Positions 38,292-46,199 of a DNA stretch of 64,000 nucleotides are shown piece by piece (the stretch's first letter is position 1; every line of letters starts with the position of its first letter). The stretch comes from Sedimentitalea todarodis. GTDB taxonomy: Bacteria; Pseudomonadota; Alphaproteobacteria; Rhodobacterales; Rhodobacteraceae. The notes beneath the pieces are model-generated. The model saw only the letters and a program-made list of their open reading frames with translations. It was not told where the DNA came from and did not search any database. The position numbers and the translations under genes are program-made. Location: contig NZ_JASMWN010000007.1 in assembly GCF_032595355.1 (NCBI RefSeq), forward strand, positions 1 through 64,000, written 5' to 3'.

Positions 38292-38753
38292 TCAGGGTGC
38301 GGCGGACAATTTGGAGTCTGTGGTTGGTGGCTCCAGCAGTGCGCCAAGCGACTGCCGGAAGCGCGTCACGTCAGCAAGCGTATACCGATCAAGTGACGCG
38401 AAAAACGCCTCTTGGGCCTGTACCAAAGGTTCACGCAGACCACAGGCTGGCAGGACAAGACAGGATTTGTCGGTCCCAAAGCACTCCACCACCGGGTCAT
38501 TGCGCTTCATCGCCCGGACAACGGCGCCAACGCGGATCTGATCCGGTGCGCGCGCCAGGGTAAGTCCGCCGTTGCGGCCTCTTTCCGATGTGACGAAACC
38601 TGCGCGGCCAAGCTGTGTGGAAACCTTGGACAGGTGGCTTTCCGACAGTCCAAAGAGTGTCGCAATCTCTGAAGTGGGGACGCGTGCGGGCGAACGCACC
38701 GCCAATGTCATCAGCACGCGAAGGGCGTAATCGGTAAATTTGTCCAACTGCAT
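38292..38753 (-). CDS. Rrf2-family regulator, NsrR-like
   Basis: 153 residues from the ATG at 38753 (MQLDKFTDYALRVLMTLAV, the usual Rrf2 opening); an upstream in-frame ATG adds ten unusual residues. A winged helix (VPTSEIATLFGLSESHLSKV, then GRNGGLTLAR) is followed by three Cys in ECFGTDKSCLVLPACGL (about residues 91-107). This matches the three-Cys Fe-S ligand set of NsrR and related NO sensors. Divergent from a small membrane protein and a haem protein, so it likely controls them in response to nitric oxide or Fe-S stress. That ligand is inferred. Confidence 0.82.
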   Translation of the reverse strand: MQLDKFTDYALRVLMTLAVRSPARVPTSEIATLFGLSESHLSKVSTQLGRAGFVTSERGRNGGLTLARAPDQIRVGAVVRAMKRNDPVVECFGTDKSCLVLPACGLREPLVQAQEAFFASLDRYTLADVTRFRQSLGALLEPPTTDSKLSAAP

Positions 38754-38791
38754 GTCAAGATATTTAGCATTTACAATGCGCATTTAAAAGA

Positions 38792-38808
38792 GATATGTAA
38801 TACGTATC
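38792..38808. promoter_or_regulatory. Candidate Rrf2/NsrR operator
   Basis: GATATGTAATACGTATC is an imperfect 17-base palindrome (14 of 17 positions symmetric) in the 82-base gap between the divergent regulator (38753) and small-protein (38836) starts. An AATGCGCATT perfect palindrome lies just upstream at about 38775-38784. Both are AT-rich and compatible with Rrf2-type sites; binding is inferred. Confidence 0.4.
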
Positions 38809-38835
38809 AGAAATACCTATTAAGGGATCGAATCA

Positions 38836-38991
38836 ATGTCACTGTTCGACGCAATTCTCTGGCCGGGAACCAAGGTCTGCGAACGCCTGGGCGTGGACCC
38901 GGAAGGAGACGCCGGCCTGATCCGCTGGATGATCAACACGCTCGTCTATCTCGTGGTTGGCCTGATTTTCGTCTGGATTGTCGTCGCCTGA
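38836..38991 (+). CDS. Small single-pass membrane protein
   Basis: 51 residues, too short for many gene callers. It starts MSLFDAILWPGTKVCERLGV and ends with a strong membrane helix (MINTLVYLVVGLIFVWIVVA). GGATCGAATCA lies upstream of the ATG. It lies 67 bases before the haem-protein gene, in the same direction, and is divergent from the Rrf2 regulator, so it is probably part of the same NO/haem module. Function unknown; no family recognised. Confidence 0.55.
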   Translation: MSLFDAILWPGTKVCERLGVDPEGDAGLIRWMINTLVYLVVGLIFVWIVVA

Positions 38992-39058
38992 CCGTGCCGA
39001 TGCATTGCTCACACCGAGTTGCGGACTGACAACCCTCCTCGACCGAAAGGAACGACCC

Positions 39059-39292
39059 ATGACAACCTGGCTTCCCACCCTGACTACAGAAACACCTGAA
39101 GAGGGCTATGAACTGGCAGTCAAACTCAGTCGTGTTGCAGTCAAGATGACACAACCGGACGCTGCCATTCGCGAAAAATTGCGTCCCGAGTATGCAGAGA
39201 GCTTTGACGCCCTGATTGCTTCAAGCCAGATCGTTGCGACGCATTTCGCAACTGTTGCGGCGGCAAACGGGTATTGGAGAGAGACATCATGA
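39059..39292 (+). CDS. Hexameric tyrosine-coordinated haem protein
   Basis: 77 residues, starting MTTWLPTLTTETPEEGYELA, with REKLRPEYAES and IVATHFATVAAANGYW. This matches the HTHP family (PF11534-type), a small hexameric haem protein known from marine alphaproteobacteria that binds haem through a Tyr and shows peroxidase/catalase-like activity. The likely haem-binding Tyr is the one in PEYAES. It lies in an apparent operon under an Rrf2/NsrR-like regulator, which suggests an NO- or peroxide-linked role. The ATG follows GAAAGGAACGACCC. The next gene overlaps it by 4 bases. Confidence 0.85.
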   Translation: MTTWLPTLTTETPEEGYELAVKLSRVAVKMTQPDAAIREKLRPEYAESFDALIASSQIVATHFATVAAANGYWRETS

Positions 39293-39594
39293 CGCGGGTT
39301 GAGATAAGTCAGGACGGCTTTGTCGTCGATGCAGAGGTGATTGCAAAAGCGTTCAAACTCGAGCCGGAAAACATTCAACCCCTGATGCGCAGTGGCGAGA
39401 TCACATCTCTGAGCGAAACCGGCATCGGGGAAGATGCCGGACGCGCACGTTTGACGTTCCACTATGGTGACCGTACCGTTCGGCTTGTCATTTCTCAAAC
39501 GGGGACCATCCTGAAACGGGTGAGCTTTCCATCACGATCCCGCAAACCGATCGCTTCCGAGATGTTCCCACTTCCCAGCGAACCCAAGTCGTAG
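39289..39594 (+). CDS. DUF6522-like small protein
   Basis: 101 residues from the ATG at 39289, overlapping the haem-protein stop (ATGA). The sequence VDAEVIAKAFKLEPENIQPL and TETGIGEDAGRARLTFHYGD-type beta segments resemble the DUF6522 group of small cytoplasmic proteins that accompany NO-response and cytochrome genes in Rhodobacterales. No catalytic motif is seen. The tight coupling suggests it works with the haem protein. Confidence 0.6.
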   Translation: MTRVEISQDGFVVDAEVIAKAFKLEPENIQPLMRSGEITSLSETGIGEDAGRARLTFHYGDRTVRLVISQTGTILKRVSFPSRSRKPIASEMFPLPSEPKS

Positions 39595-39956
39595 GGTCTT
39601 GCATAAGGTACGGGGAAATTGTCAGGGTGTTGTCCTGCTCCCGTTTCACCGGGCACTGACGTAAGCGTCGATTTGCGCCAAACCTTTCGCCATCGGTTAA
39701 GATCTTCAGGCCGGGGCGATCAACGACGTGGTGGACAGGGGTTTCGCTTGCAATGCCAGCCCATAGTTCCGCTACGTTCAACCACCTTCCCAAACACCAC
39801 TGAACGCCGTGACGGTGGCCGCGAGACAACCAAGGTGCGTTTGACAGCGGCAGGGATAGTGCTTAGAAACAGAGGCCTGGGGTCCGCAAGAACCCCGTGA
39901 GGCGCCAGCCCAATCTTGCATCCTTCCAGTTCCAACTTCTGCATGGAGGATGCTCT
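39595..39956. other. Gap with no recognisable gene
   Basis: About 360 bases between the DUF6522-like gene and chrB. Frames on both strands are short and lack family signatures. The 3' end must contain the chrB promoter; the ribosome site GGAGGA is at about 39946-39951. Nothing else can be supported. Confidence 0.35.
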
Positions 39957-40775
39957 ATGGCGTCATACAATGAAATTTCCGTATCTACCTTGGCTCGCTT
40001 GGTGGGAACACCCGATTGTCCCGTCTTGCTCGACGTTCGCACCGACGAAGATTTTGAAGATGAACCGAGGTTGATCCCCGGCGCATATCGCCACCCTTAC
40101 CTGACGGTTATGGATCTGGCGGATGATCTCAAAGGTCGGGCCGTTGTCGTCTATTGCCAGAAGGGGCTAAAAATCAGCCAGGGCGCAGCGGCCATACTCC
40201 GCAGCTGTGACATGCAAGCAGAAGTTCTCGAAGGAGGACAATTCGCGTGGAGAGATGCCGGACACCCGATGGTTCTGGCCGGGAAACTGCCGCCGCTGGA
40301 CGACGCTGGTCGCACGGTCTGGGTGACACGACACAGGCCAAAGATAGACCGCATCGCCTGTCCGTGGCTCATTCGTCGGTTCATTGACCCAAAGGCCCAG
40401 ATATTGTTCGTCGCGGCCTCGCAGGTGAACAACGTCGCCGAACGGTTTGACGCAACACCTTTTGATATCGAGGGCGCATTCTGGAGCCATCGAGGCGAAA
40501 CCTGCACCTTCGATACGATGATCGAGGAATTTGGCGTTCGAAACGATGCCCTCGCAAAACTCGCTCTCGTTGTGCGGGGTGCGGATACCAACAAGCACGA
40601 TCTGGCGCCCGAAGCGGCAGGTCTTCTGGCAGCGTCCCTGGGCCTGTCACGCATGTTCCGCGATGATCTCGAACAGCTCGAAGCCGGTATGCTGCTCTAT
40701 GATGCCTTCTATCGCTGGGCGCGAGACGCAACCGACGAAGGGCACGACTGGCCCGCAGCTTCGACAAAGGCCTAG
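39957..40775 (+). CDS. chrB: Rhodanese-ChrB fusion, chromate-resistance protein
   Basis: 272 residues from the ATG at 39957. Residues about 1-105 form a rhodanese-like domain (LLDVRTDEDFEDEPRLIPGA, active-site loop YCQKGLKIS with the Cys). Residues about 120-265 are the ChrB C-terminal domain (WVTRHRPKIDRIACPWLIRR, then FDIEGAFWSHRGETCTFDTM). ChrB proteins regulate or assist chromate export by ChrA. The following chrA begins 3 bases after the stop, so they form an operon. Confidence 0.85.
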   Translation: MASYNEISVSTLARLVGTPDCPVLLDVRTDEDFEDEPRLIPGAYRHPYLTVMDLADDLKGRAVVVYCQKGLKISQGAAAILRSCDMQAEVLEGGQFAWRDAGHPMVLAGKLPPLDDAGRTVWVTRHRPKIDRIACPWLIRRFIDPKAQILFVAASQVNNVAERFDATPFDIEGAFWSHRGETCTFDTMIEEFGVRNDALAKLALVVRGADTNKHDLAPEAAGLLAASLGLSRMFRDDLEQLEAGMLLYDAFYRWARDATDEGHDWPAASTKA

Positions 40776-40778
40776 GTC

Positions 40779-42071
40779 ATGGTCGATCCACATGGCGCCC
40801 CGGCAGGCACAGACGCATCTCTGGCAGACGCAACGCGTGTCTGGTGGAAGATCGGCATCCTGTCCTTCGGCGGCCCTGCTGCCCAGATCGCGCTCATGCA
40901 CAAGGAAGTTGTCCAAGAACGCGCGTGGCTGTCGGAGCCGCAGTTTCTCAATGCCTTGAGTTTCTGCATGCTCCTGCCCGGCCCCGAAGCCATGCAACTG
41001 GCGACATATGCGGGTTGGCGACTGCACGGCACCCTGGGGGGGCTGATCGCCGGATTGCTGTTCGTCCTCCCGGGCGCAGTCGTGATCATGACGCTTGCCG
41101 CAATCTACAGTGTCTTTGGAAATGTGCCTCTGGTCGAAGCCCTGTTCTATGGGATCAAGGCTGCCGTCCTGGTGATCGTGGTCGAGGCGCTGTTGCGCGT
41201 CGCCAGGAAAGCGCTCTCGCAGAATTTGCACTGGGCAATCGCCGGTTTCGCCTTTGTCGGGATATTCTTTTTCTCCATTCCCTATCCGTTAATCGTGCTG
41301 ATCGCGGGCTTCTTTGGCTGGCATCTTGGGATTGCAGACGACGACCGATGCGTCGTCGATATGGCACATGTATCAGCCCGAAAAACCCTCGGCACAATTG
41401 TCAGTTGGCTTGCGATCTGGTTGCTTCCCCTCATGGCGCTCTCATGGTTGGACGCGCCTGACATTCTTGTGGAAATCGGCAAGTTCTTTTCGACCCTGGC
41501 CATCGTCACATTCGGCGGGGCCTACGCGGTGCTTGCCTATATGGCGCAGGACGTTGTGGTGCAGTTCGGATGGCTGACCGCAGGCGAAATGATCGACGCG
41601 TTAGGTCTGGCCGAAACAACACCCGGCCCGCTGATCCTCGTGACCCAGTTCGTCGGCTTTCTGGCAGGGTTCAAGGACGGCGGTCTGCACCTTGGATTGA
41701 TAGCTGCCTTGGTTGCGCTTTGGGTAACCTTCGCGCCCTGTTTTCTCTGGATATTCGCCGGTGCGCCATACATCGAGTGGATTTCGAACCAGCCAAGGCT
41801 GAAAGGCGCAATGAAGGCGATCACGGCTGCGGTTGTAGGAGTCATCCTCAACCTCTCGATCTGGTTCGCGCTGCACGTGCTGTTCACCGTCGTCACCCGC
41901 GAAGAAACGGGCCCCGTGACGTTGTGGGTTCCCGACTTTGCAACGATCGAATGGCTCGCATTGGCCTTGTTTTTTCTCAGCTGCTTTCTGGCGTTCCGCT
42001 TGCATTGGGGCATCATCAGAGTCTTGCTGGTCGCTTCGGTTCTGGGGGGCGCGTTGCGGTTGATCCTTTGA
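40779..42071 (+). CDS. chrA: Chromate transporter ChrA
   Basis: 430 residues with two CHR domains of about six helices each. Domain 1 has WKIGILSFGGPAAQIALMHK and LLPGPEAMQLATYAGW; domain 2 has LAIVTFGGAYAVLAYMAQDV and GLAETTPGPLILVTQFVGF. The FGGP and PGP motifs are the family hallmarks. It expels chromate using the membrane potential. It is the longer form with a large inter-domain segment and lies directly downstream of chrB. Intact. Confidence 0.92.
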   Translation: MVDPHGAPAGTDASLADATRVWWKIGILSFGGPAAQIALMHKEVVQERAWLSEPQFLNALSFCMLLPGPEAMQLATYAGWRLHGTLGGLIAGLLFVLPGAVVIMTLAAIYSVFGNVPLVEALFYGIKAAVLVIVVEALLRVARKALSQNLHWAIAGFAFVGIFFFSIPYPLIVLIAGFFGWHLGIADDDRCVVDMAHVSARKTLGTIVSWLAIWLLPLMALSWLDAPDILVEIGKFFSTLAIVTFGGAYAVLAYMAQDVVVQFGWLTAGEMIDALGLAETTPGPLILVTQFVGFLAGFKDGGLHLGLIAALVALWVTFAPCFLWIFAGAPYIEWISNQPRLKGAMKAITAAVVGVILNLSIWFALHVLFTVVTREETGPVTLWVPDFATIEWLALALFFLSCFLAFRLHWGIIRVLLVASVLGGALRLIL

Positions 42072-42160
42072 CGGAGCGTGGCCTTGTTGCACAAGTCGGG
42101 CCTGAGGAGTCATCTTGTCAGTGCGGCGTGATCTGCGGCGTTGCAAGACTGACGCCCCAA

Positions 42161-43597
42161 TCAACGCAACCCTCGAAGTAGTTGGTTCAGCTTTTGCGTC
42201 GCTCTGGATAGTGTGGTTTCGTCGAATGCCGCAAAACCAAGTATGAGTCCGTGCGGCGGATTCGGCAAAGAGGCATGCGACGACAGCGCCCTGAGATGCA
42301 GACCCTCCGTCCGGGCGATGTCTACGATGCTCTTGTCCTCCATCTGATAACGAAGTTTTGGAGCCAACGACGCGCAGATATGCATTCCGGACGGATCTGG
42401 GGCCACATCCAGAAGATCCGCACATCCTGCAAGCTCTGATACCAGATGCGATTGACGTTTCGCATAGATGCGTCGCATCCGTCTGAGATGGATGGCGAAC
42501 TCTCCGCTGTTCATGAATGTGGCCAATGCGGGTTGCGGAGTTAGCGACGCGCGTGACCCATAGCGGGACATATAGGTCTTTGCCGCAGGTATCAGCGGTT
42601 TCGGTAGAACCAGATAGCCGAGACGCAACGCCGGGCTGAGCAGTTTTGAAAAGCTGCCCAGATAGATGGACCGCCTCAGGCTATCCAAACCGGTGAGCGA
42701 CGGTAGCGGATGGCCCTGATACCGGAATTCACTGTCGTAGTCGTCTTCTACAATCAGCGCGTCTTGTTGGTTGGCCCATGCCAAAAGCGCCATACGCCTT
42801 GATAGCGGCATTGAAACGCCTGTCGGGTAGTGCCGTGAGGGCGTGACAATCGCCACTGATGCCGCTCCCGTGATCTGCTCAGGATCAAGGCCCTGGCGAT
42901 CTATCCGAATGGGCTGCACCCGTGTTCCGAGCGCGCCAAGAACATCTCGTAAGATCGGCCAGCCGGGATCCTCGACCACCGCCGTTCGCTTTGGCTCAAG
43001 CAGACCGCGAAAAATGACGTCGAAAGCCTCGGACGCACCGGAAGTGATCAATATCTGTTCAGGATGGCAATCCAGTTTGCGCCACGCCGAAAGATGCTCG
43101 CCAATGGCTTGCCGGAGCGGGTACCAACCGAACGGGTCCGGGCGGCCCAGAAGATCAGCGTGCGGCCTGGCCCAGGCCCGTTCAATATGTCTTGCCCAGA
43201 CCCGATAGGGAAACAGGGCTTGATCCGGGACTCCTGAGTGAAACGGCAGCCAAGCCTGTGGAGGCTCGCGTTGCAACGGTGCTTTCGCGATGGGCGAGGT
43301 CAGATGCGGCAATTGATCGGCCACGAAAGTGCCATCACCGACCTTCGTCCTTAGGTAACCTTCACTGATGAGCTGATCATAGGCGCTGACCACGGTTGTG
43401 CGTGATACAGACAGTTCCTGAGCCAGAATCCGACTGGCCGGCAGGCGGGTTCCGGAAAAGTCCTGACTCCCGAGAAGCAAGTCGCGCAGCGCTTCGGTCA
43501 ATTGGGTCTGAAGGCTTTCGCGCAAACTACGGTCCAGCACGAGGCCAAAGAGGGCGGCATCGAAATTGGACTGTAGATTATTACCAACATTGGACAT
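42161..43597 (-). CDS. MocR/GabR-type PLP-dependent transcriptional regulator
   Basis: 478 residues. An N-terminal GntR-type winged helix (LPASRILAQELSVSRTTVVSAYDQL, about 58-82) is fused to an aminotransferase-like domain. GASEAFDVIFRGL lies in the large domain and the PLP-Lys region is YLGSFSKLLSPALRLGYLV. Such regulators sense PLP-aldimine adducts and control genes for amino-acid or vitamin B6 metabolism. Divergent from a pyridoxamine-oxidase-like gene, as seen for B6-linked MocR proteins, so that gene is its likely target. TTGGA and TCCAA (43590-43611) could form its operator near the start. Confidence 0.85.
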   Translation of the reverse strand: MSNVGNNLQSNFDAALFGLVLDRSLRESLQTQLTEALRDLLLGSQDFSGTRLPASRILAQELSVSRTTVVSAYDQLISEGYLRTKVGDGTFVADQLPHLTSPIAKAPLQREPPQAWLPFHSGVPDQALFPYRVWARHIERAWARPHADLLGRPDPFGWYPLRQAIGEHLSAWRKLDCHPEQILITSGASEAFDVIFRGLLEPKRTAVVEDPGWPILRDVLGALGTRVQPIRIDRQGLDPEQITGAASVAIVTPSRHYPTGVSMPLSRRMALLAWANQQDALIVEDDYDSEFRYQGHPLPSLTGLDSLRRSIYLGSFSKLLSPALRLGYLVLPKPLIPAAKTYMSRYGSRASLTPQPALATFMNSGEFAIHLRRMRRIYAKRQSHLVSELAGCADLLDVAPDPSGMHICASLAPKLRYQMEDKSIVDIARTEGLHLRALSSHASLPNPPHGLILGFAAFDETTLSRATQKLNQLLRGLR

Positions 43598-43659
43598 TCC
43601 TATATATCCAATAGACCTCTAGGCGTCGTCAAGAAATTCTCTTCAAAAGGGCCTCACTC

Positions 43660-44313
43660 ATGACGGATCCACTTGTCATCACCGAAAAAACTCGCTTGCG
43701 TCGGCTGCACACGCGGGGGCATTTCGACCGGGCCACGATCAATGGCATCCTTGACGCGCAGCCCATGTGCAGCGTCGGCTATGTTATCGATGGGCACCCC
43801 TATGTGACGCCGACATTTCAGTGGCGCGAAGGGAATCGTGTCTATTGGCATGGCTCCTCTGCAAGCCGGGCCTTGCGTAGGTCGAAAGACGCCAATGTCT
43901 GTTTGACGGTTTCCATTCTGGATGGTTTTGTTCTAGCCCGGTCTGGCATGCACCATTCCGTGAACGCACGGTCGGTAATGCTGTTTGGCACTGCCAAAAA
44001 AGTCGAAGATCCGGCTGAAAAGCTCGTCAAGTTGCGGAATTTCGTCAACGGATTGTTCCCGGGCCGCTACGATACCCTGCGGCCTGATCATGAGCAGGAC
44101 CTGAAGGCAACGATGGTCCTGGGTATGGATATCGCGGAAGGCAGTGCGAAAATCCGGACAGGCGAGCCGGGTGATGAGGAGGAAGACTATGCCCTTCCGA
44201 TTTGGGCGGGGATCATACCTGTAAAGACCCAAATCGGCACACCGATCCCGGACGCTCGACTTCTCGAAGGTGTCGAGTTGCCTGATCACGTCAGGGACTT
44301 TCGGCTTGATTGA
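43660..44313 (+). CDS. Pyridoxamine 5'-phosphate oxidase-like flavoprotein
   Basis: 217 residues. The split-barrel flavin fold is indicated by FDRATINGILDAQPMCSVGYV, HPYVTPTFQWREGNRVYWHG and ALRRSKDANVCLTVSILDG. The family (PNPOx-like, flavin-nucleotide-binding) often binds FMN and acts as an FMN-dependent oxidase or reductase. The MocR-type gene 62 bases away on the other strand suggests regulation by vitamin B6 status. The exact substrate is not known. Confidence 0.8.
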   Translation: MTDPLVITEKTRLRRLHTRGHFDRATINGILDAQPMCSVGYVIDGHPYVTPTFQWREGNRVYWHGSSASRALRRSKDANVCLTVSILDGFVLARSGMHHSVNARSVMLFGTAKKVEDPAEKLVKLRNFVNGLFPGRYDTLRPDHEQDLKATMVLGMDIAEGSAKIRTGEPGDEEEDYALPIWAGIIPVKTQIGTPIPDARLLEGVELPDHVRDFRLD

Positions 44314-44319
44314 TTGCAA

Positions 44320-44337
44320 TGCCGCTTTGGAGCGGCA
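44320..44337 (+). terminator. Hairpin between converging genes
   Basis: TGCCGCT-TTGG-AGCGGCA forms a perfect 7-bp stem with a 4-base loop, 6 bases after the stop of the flavoprotein gene and 36 bases before the stop of the converging cyclodeaminase-like gene. No U-tract follows, so intrinsic termination is possible but not certain. Confidence 0.45.
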
Positions 44338-44373
44338 CTGCGGCCCTGCGAAATCGCCACGGCGGCGTCTTCA

Positions 44374-45351
44374 TCAAAGCCTGACGGTTTGCCCCATCCC
44401 CCGCTCTCTTGCGGCACTTAGGACAGCTTGCGCCGCCGCCAAATCCTGTGCGGCGATGCCGAGGGACCTGTAGACGGTCCGTTCGCTGGGTGACGTACGA
44501 CCAGCGACATGTCCCGACAGCACATGTCCGATCTCGCCTTTCAGTGCACCCGCGTCCATGCGGCCTTGTGCAATCAAATCCACAATTTCACCGGCCTGTG
44601 CGAGGGCGGATGGCAGGTAGTCCACCCAGATCGAGGTCTTGAGAACCAGATCGTCATCAACCTCGCGCATGCTGGGGATGGAAGAGCCAACCACGTTGAC
44701 ATGGCATCCTTCGTCCAGCCAGGCATGATCCAGAACGGGCGTGGGGGACGCGGTGACAGTACAAACGATACAGGCCTTTTCAACCGCTGCGCGCACATCG
44801 TTGACGGCGCTGATTTGCAGATCCGGATGGCGGCTCCGGGCGGCCTTGCAAAAGGCCCGTGCCTTGGTTTCGTTGCGGCCTGCAATGTGCACAGACTGGA
44901 TTTCGCGCACCGCACAGATGGCGGCGAGATGATGTTCGGCCTGTTCGCCGTAACCAATGATGGTCAGTGTTTGTGATTCCGACCGCGCCAGCGCCCGTGT
45001 CGCCACCGCGGTTGCGGCCGCCGTCCGAATGGCCGTGAGCAGGCTGGCATCCATCATTGCCGTTGCCTGCCCCGTGACGGCGTCAAACAGGACGAACGCA
45101 CCCGAATGAGAGGACAGGCCGCGCGCCGGATTGTCGGGAAACAGGCTGACCAGCTTGACGCCAAAACACGCCGGATCGGACAGGGCACCCGGCATCACAC
45201 CCATCCGGTTGTCGCCGCCGACAGGAACCACATTGCGCAGCGGAAGCTCGGCACCGCCAGCCGAAACAGTTTTCATGGTTGTTTCGATGATTTCGATTGC
45301 GTCCGCAATCGGGAGCAGCGCCGCGACATCCTCTGATGTCAGCACAATCAC
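44374..45351 (-). CDS. Ornithine cyclodeaminase/mu-crystallin family protein
   Basis: 325 residues, starting at the GTG at 45351 that overlaps the upstream stop by 4 bases; a longer ATG frame to 45378 lies inside the upstream gene. It has the family blocks LPLRNVVPVGGDNRMGVMPG, AVTGQATAMMDASLLTAIRT and the Rossmann motif LTIIGYGEQAEHHL (about 127-140). Members include ornithine cyclodeaminase, alanine dehydrogenase and ketimine reductases, all acting on amino-acid imines with NAD(P). It is the last gene of the seven-gene operon. The DAO oxidoreductase at the operon's start would produce an imine, so imine reduction or hydrolysis is plausible. Confidence 0.85.
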   Translation of the reverse strand: MIVLTSEDVAALLPIADAIEIIETTMKTVSAGGAELPLRNVVPVGGDNRMGVMPGALSDPACFGVKLVSLFPDNPARGLSSHSGAFVLFDAVTGQATAMMDASLLTAIRTAAATAVATRALARSESQTLTIIGYGEQAEHHLAAICAVREIQSVHIAGRNETKARAFCKAARSRHPDLQISAVNDVRAAVEKACIVCTVTASPTPVLDHAWLDEGCHVNVVGSSIPSMREVDDDLVLKTSIWVDYLPSALAQAGEIVDLIAQGRMDAGALKGEIGHVLSGHVAGRTSPSERTVYRSLGIAAQDLAAAQAVLSAARERGMGQTVRL

Positions 45352-46199
45352 AGGACACGCTCCGGTGCAGCACCCCAATCGGGACCGGTGACATCAATCT
45401 CCATGACGTTTTCAAGCAGCGCGGTATAGGCCTTGGGCCGCGCGATATAGGGAAAATGCCCACCGGTGAGGAACCTGTAGGCCACATCGGGCTTCAGCCG
45501 CTCGCGAACAGCGGCACGCATGACAGCGGGGATCAGGGGGTCATCATCTGCCTCGATCGTGATTATCCGATCATTTGCCATATCAAGCTCGGGCAAATCA
45601 GGTGCGTGTTTGAGGGCCGAAAGCCGCGTGCGCAACTCAGCCTCGGGGATCCGCCCGCCGACCTCCTTCAACAAGAGGTCAACCAGCTCACTTTGATCGG
45701 GATGGGCTGCGCGCCACCCTTCGAGCCCGGTGCCGAACCCCGCGCGCAGGTCGGCGATCGGACCAGTGTCGAGATCCAGCGAATAGGGAGGCCGTTGATC
45801 AAGGCCACGCACGGAATGCAGTGTGTTCGCCGCGACAAGGCGTGTCACGCGCGCCGATGCGCTGCCTGCGATGTACTGCGCCAGATACCCCCCGAGAGAG
45901 GAGCCGAGCACCGTCGCCTCTGCCACATCCAGATGATCCATCAATGCCACAATATCGCCGGCCCAATCGGCCACTCCGCCGCCCGCCGGATAGCTGGTAG
46001 CGATGATGCGAAGCCTGCCTGAAAGCGCCGTGATCTGTTGCCAGAAAATATCACATCGTCCCAGCGTACCGGGGATCAGCATCAGTGTCGGGCCCCTGCC
46101 TACATCAAGGTAGCCCCATTCCCGCCCGCGCAACATGATGCGTTGTTCGGGATGCTGTTCGGCAAAGCGGTCACGGTCGGCGATCAGTGCATTTGTCAT
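45348..46199 (-). CDS. Alpha/beta hydrolase
   Basis: 283 residues. The oxyanion segment LMLIPGTLGRCDIFW, the nucleophile elbow VLGSSLGGYLAQ (Ser, about 118-120), a probable Asp in EADDDPLIP and the catalytic His in TGGHFPYIARP are all present. It is a generic hydrolase of esterase/amidase/C-C hydrolase type. It overlaps the M81 protein by 4 bases and the cyclodeaminase-like gene by 4, so it belongs to that operon. Substrate unknown. Confidence 0.82.
   Translation of the reverse strand: MTNALIADRDRFAEQHPEQRIMLRGREWGYLDVGRGPTLMLIPGTLGRCDIFWQQITALSGRLRIIATSYPAGGGVADWAGDIVALMDHLDVAEATVLGSSLGGYLAQYIAGSASARVTRLVAANTLHSVRGLDQRPPYSLDLDTGPIADLRAGFGTGLEGWRAAHPDQSELVDLLLKEVGGRIPEAELRTRLSALKHAPDLPELDMANDRIITIEADDDPLIPAVMRAAVRERLKPDVAYRFLTGGHFPYIARPKAYTALLENVMEIDVTGPDWGAAPERVL

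Noticed and set aside
43565..43595. Direct repeat ATTGGAC as MocR operator
   Set aside because: Both copies overlap the MocR coding start, so chance or coding constraint cannot be separated from an operator; only the TTGGA/TCCAA pair is mentioned.
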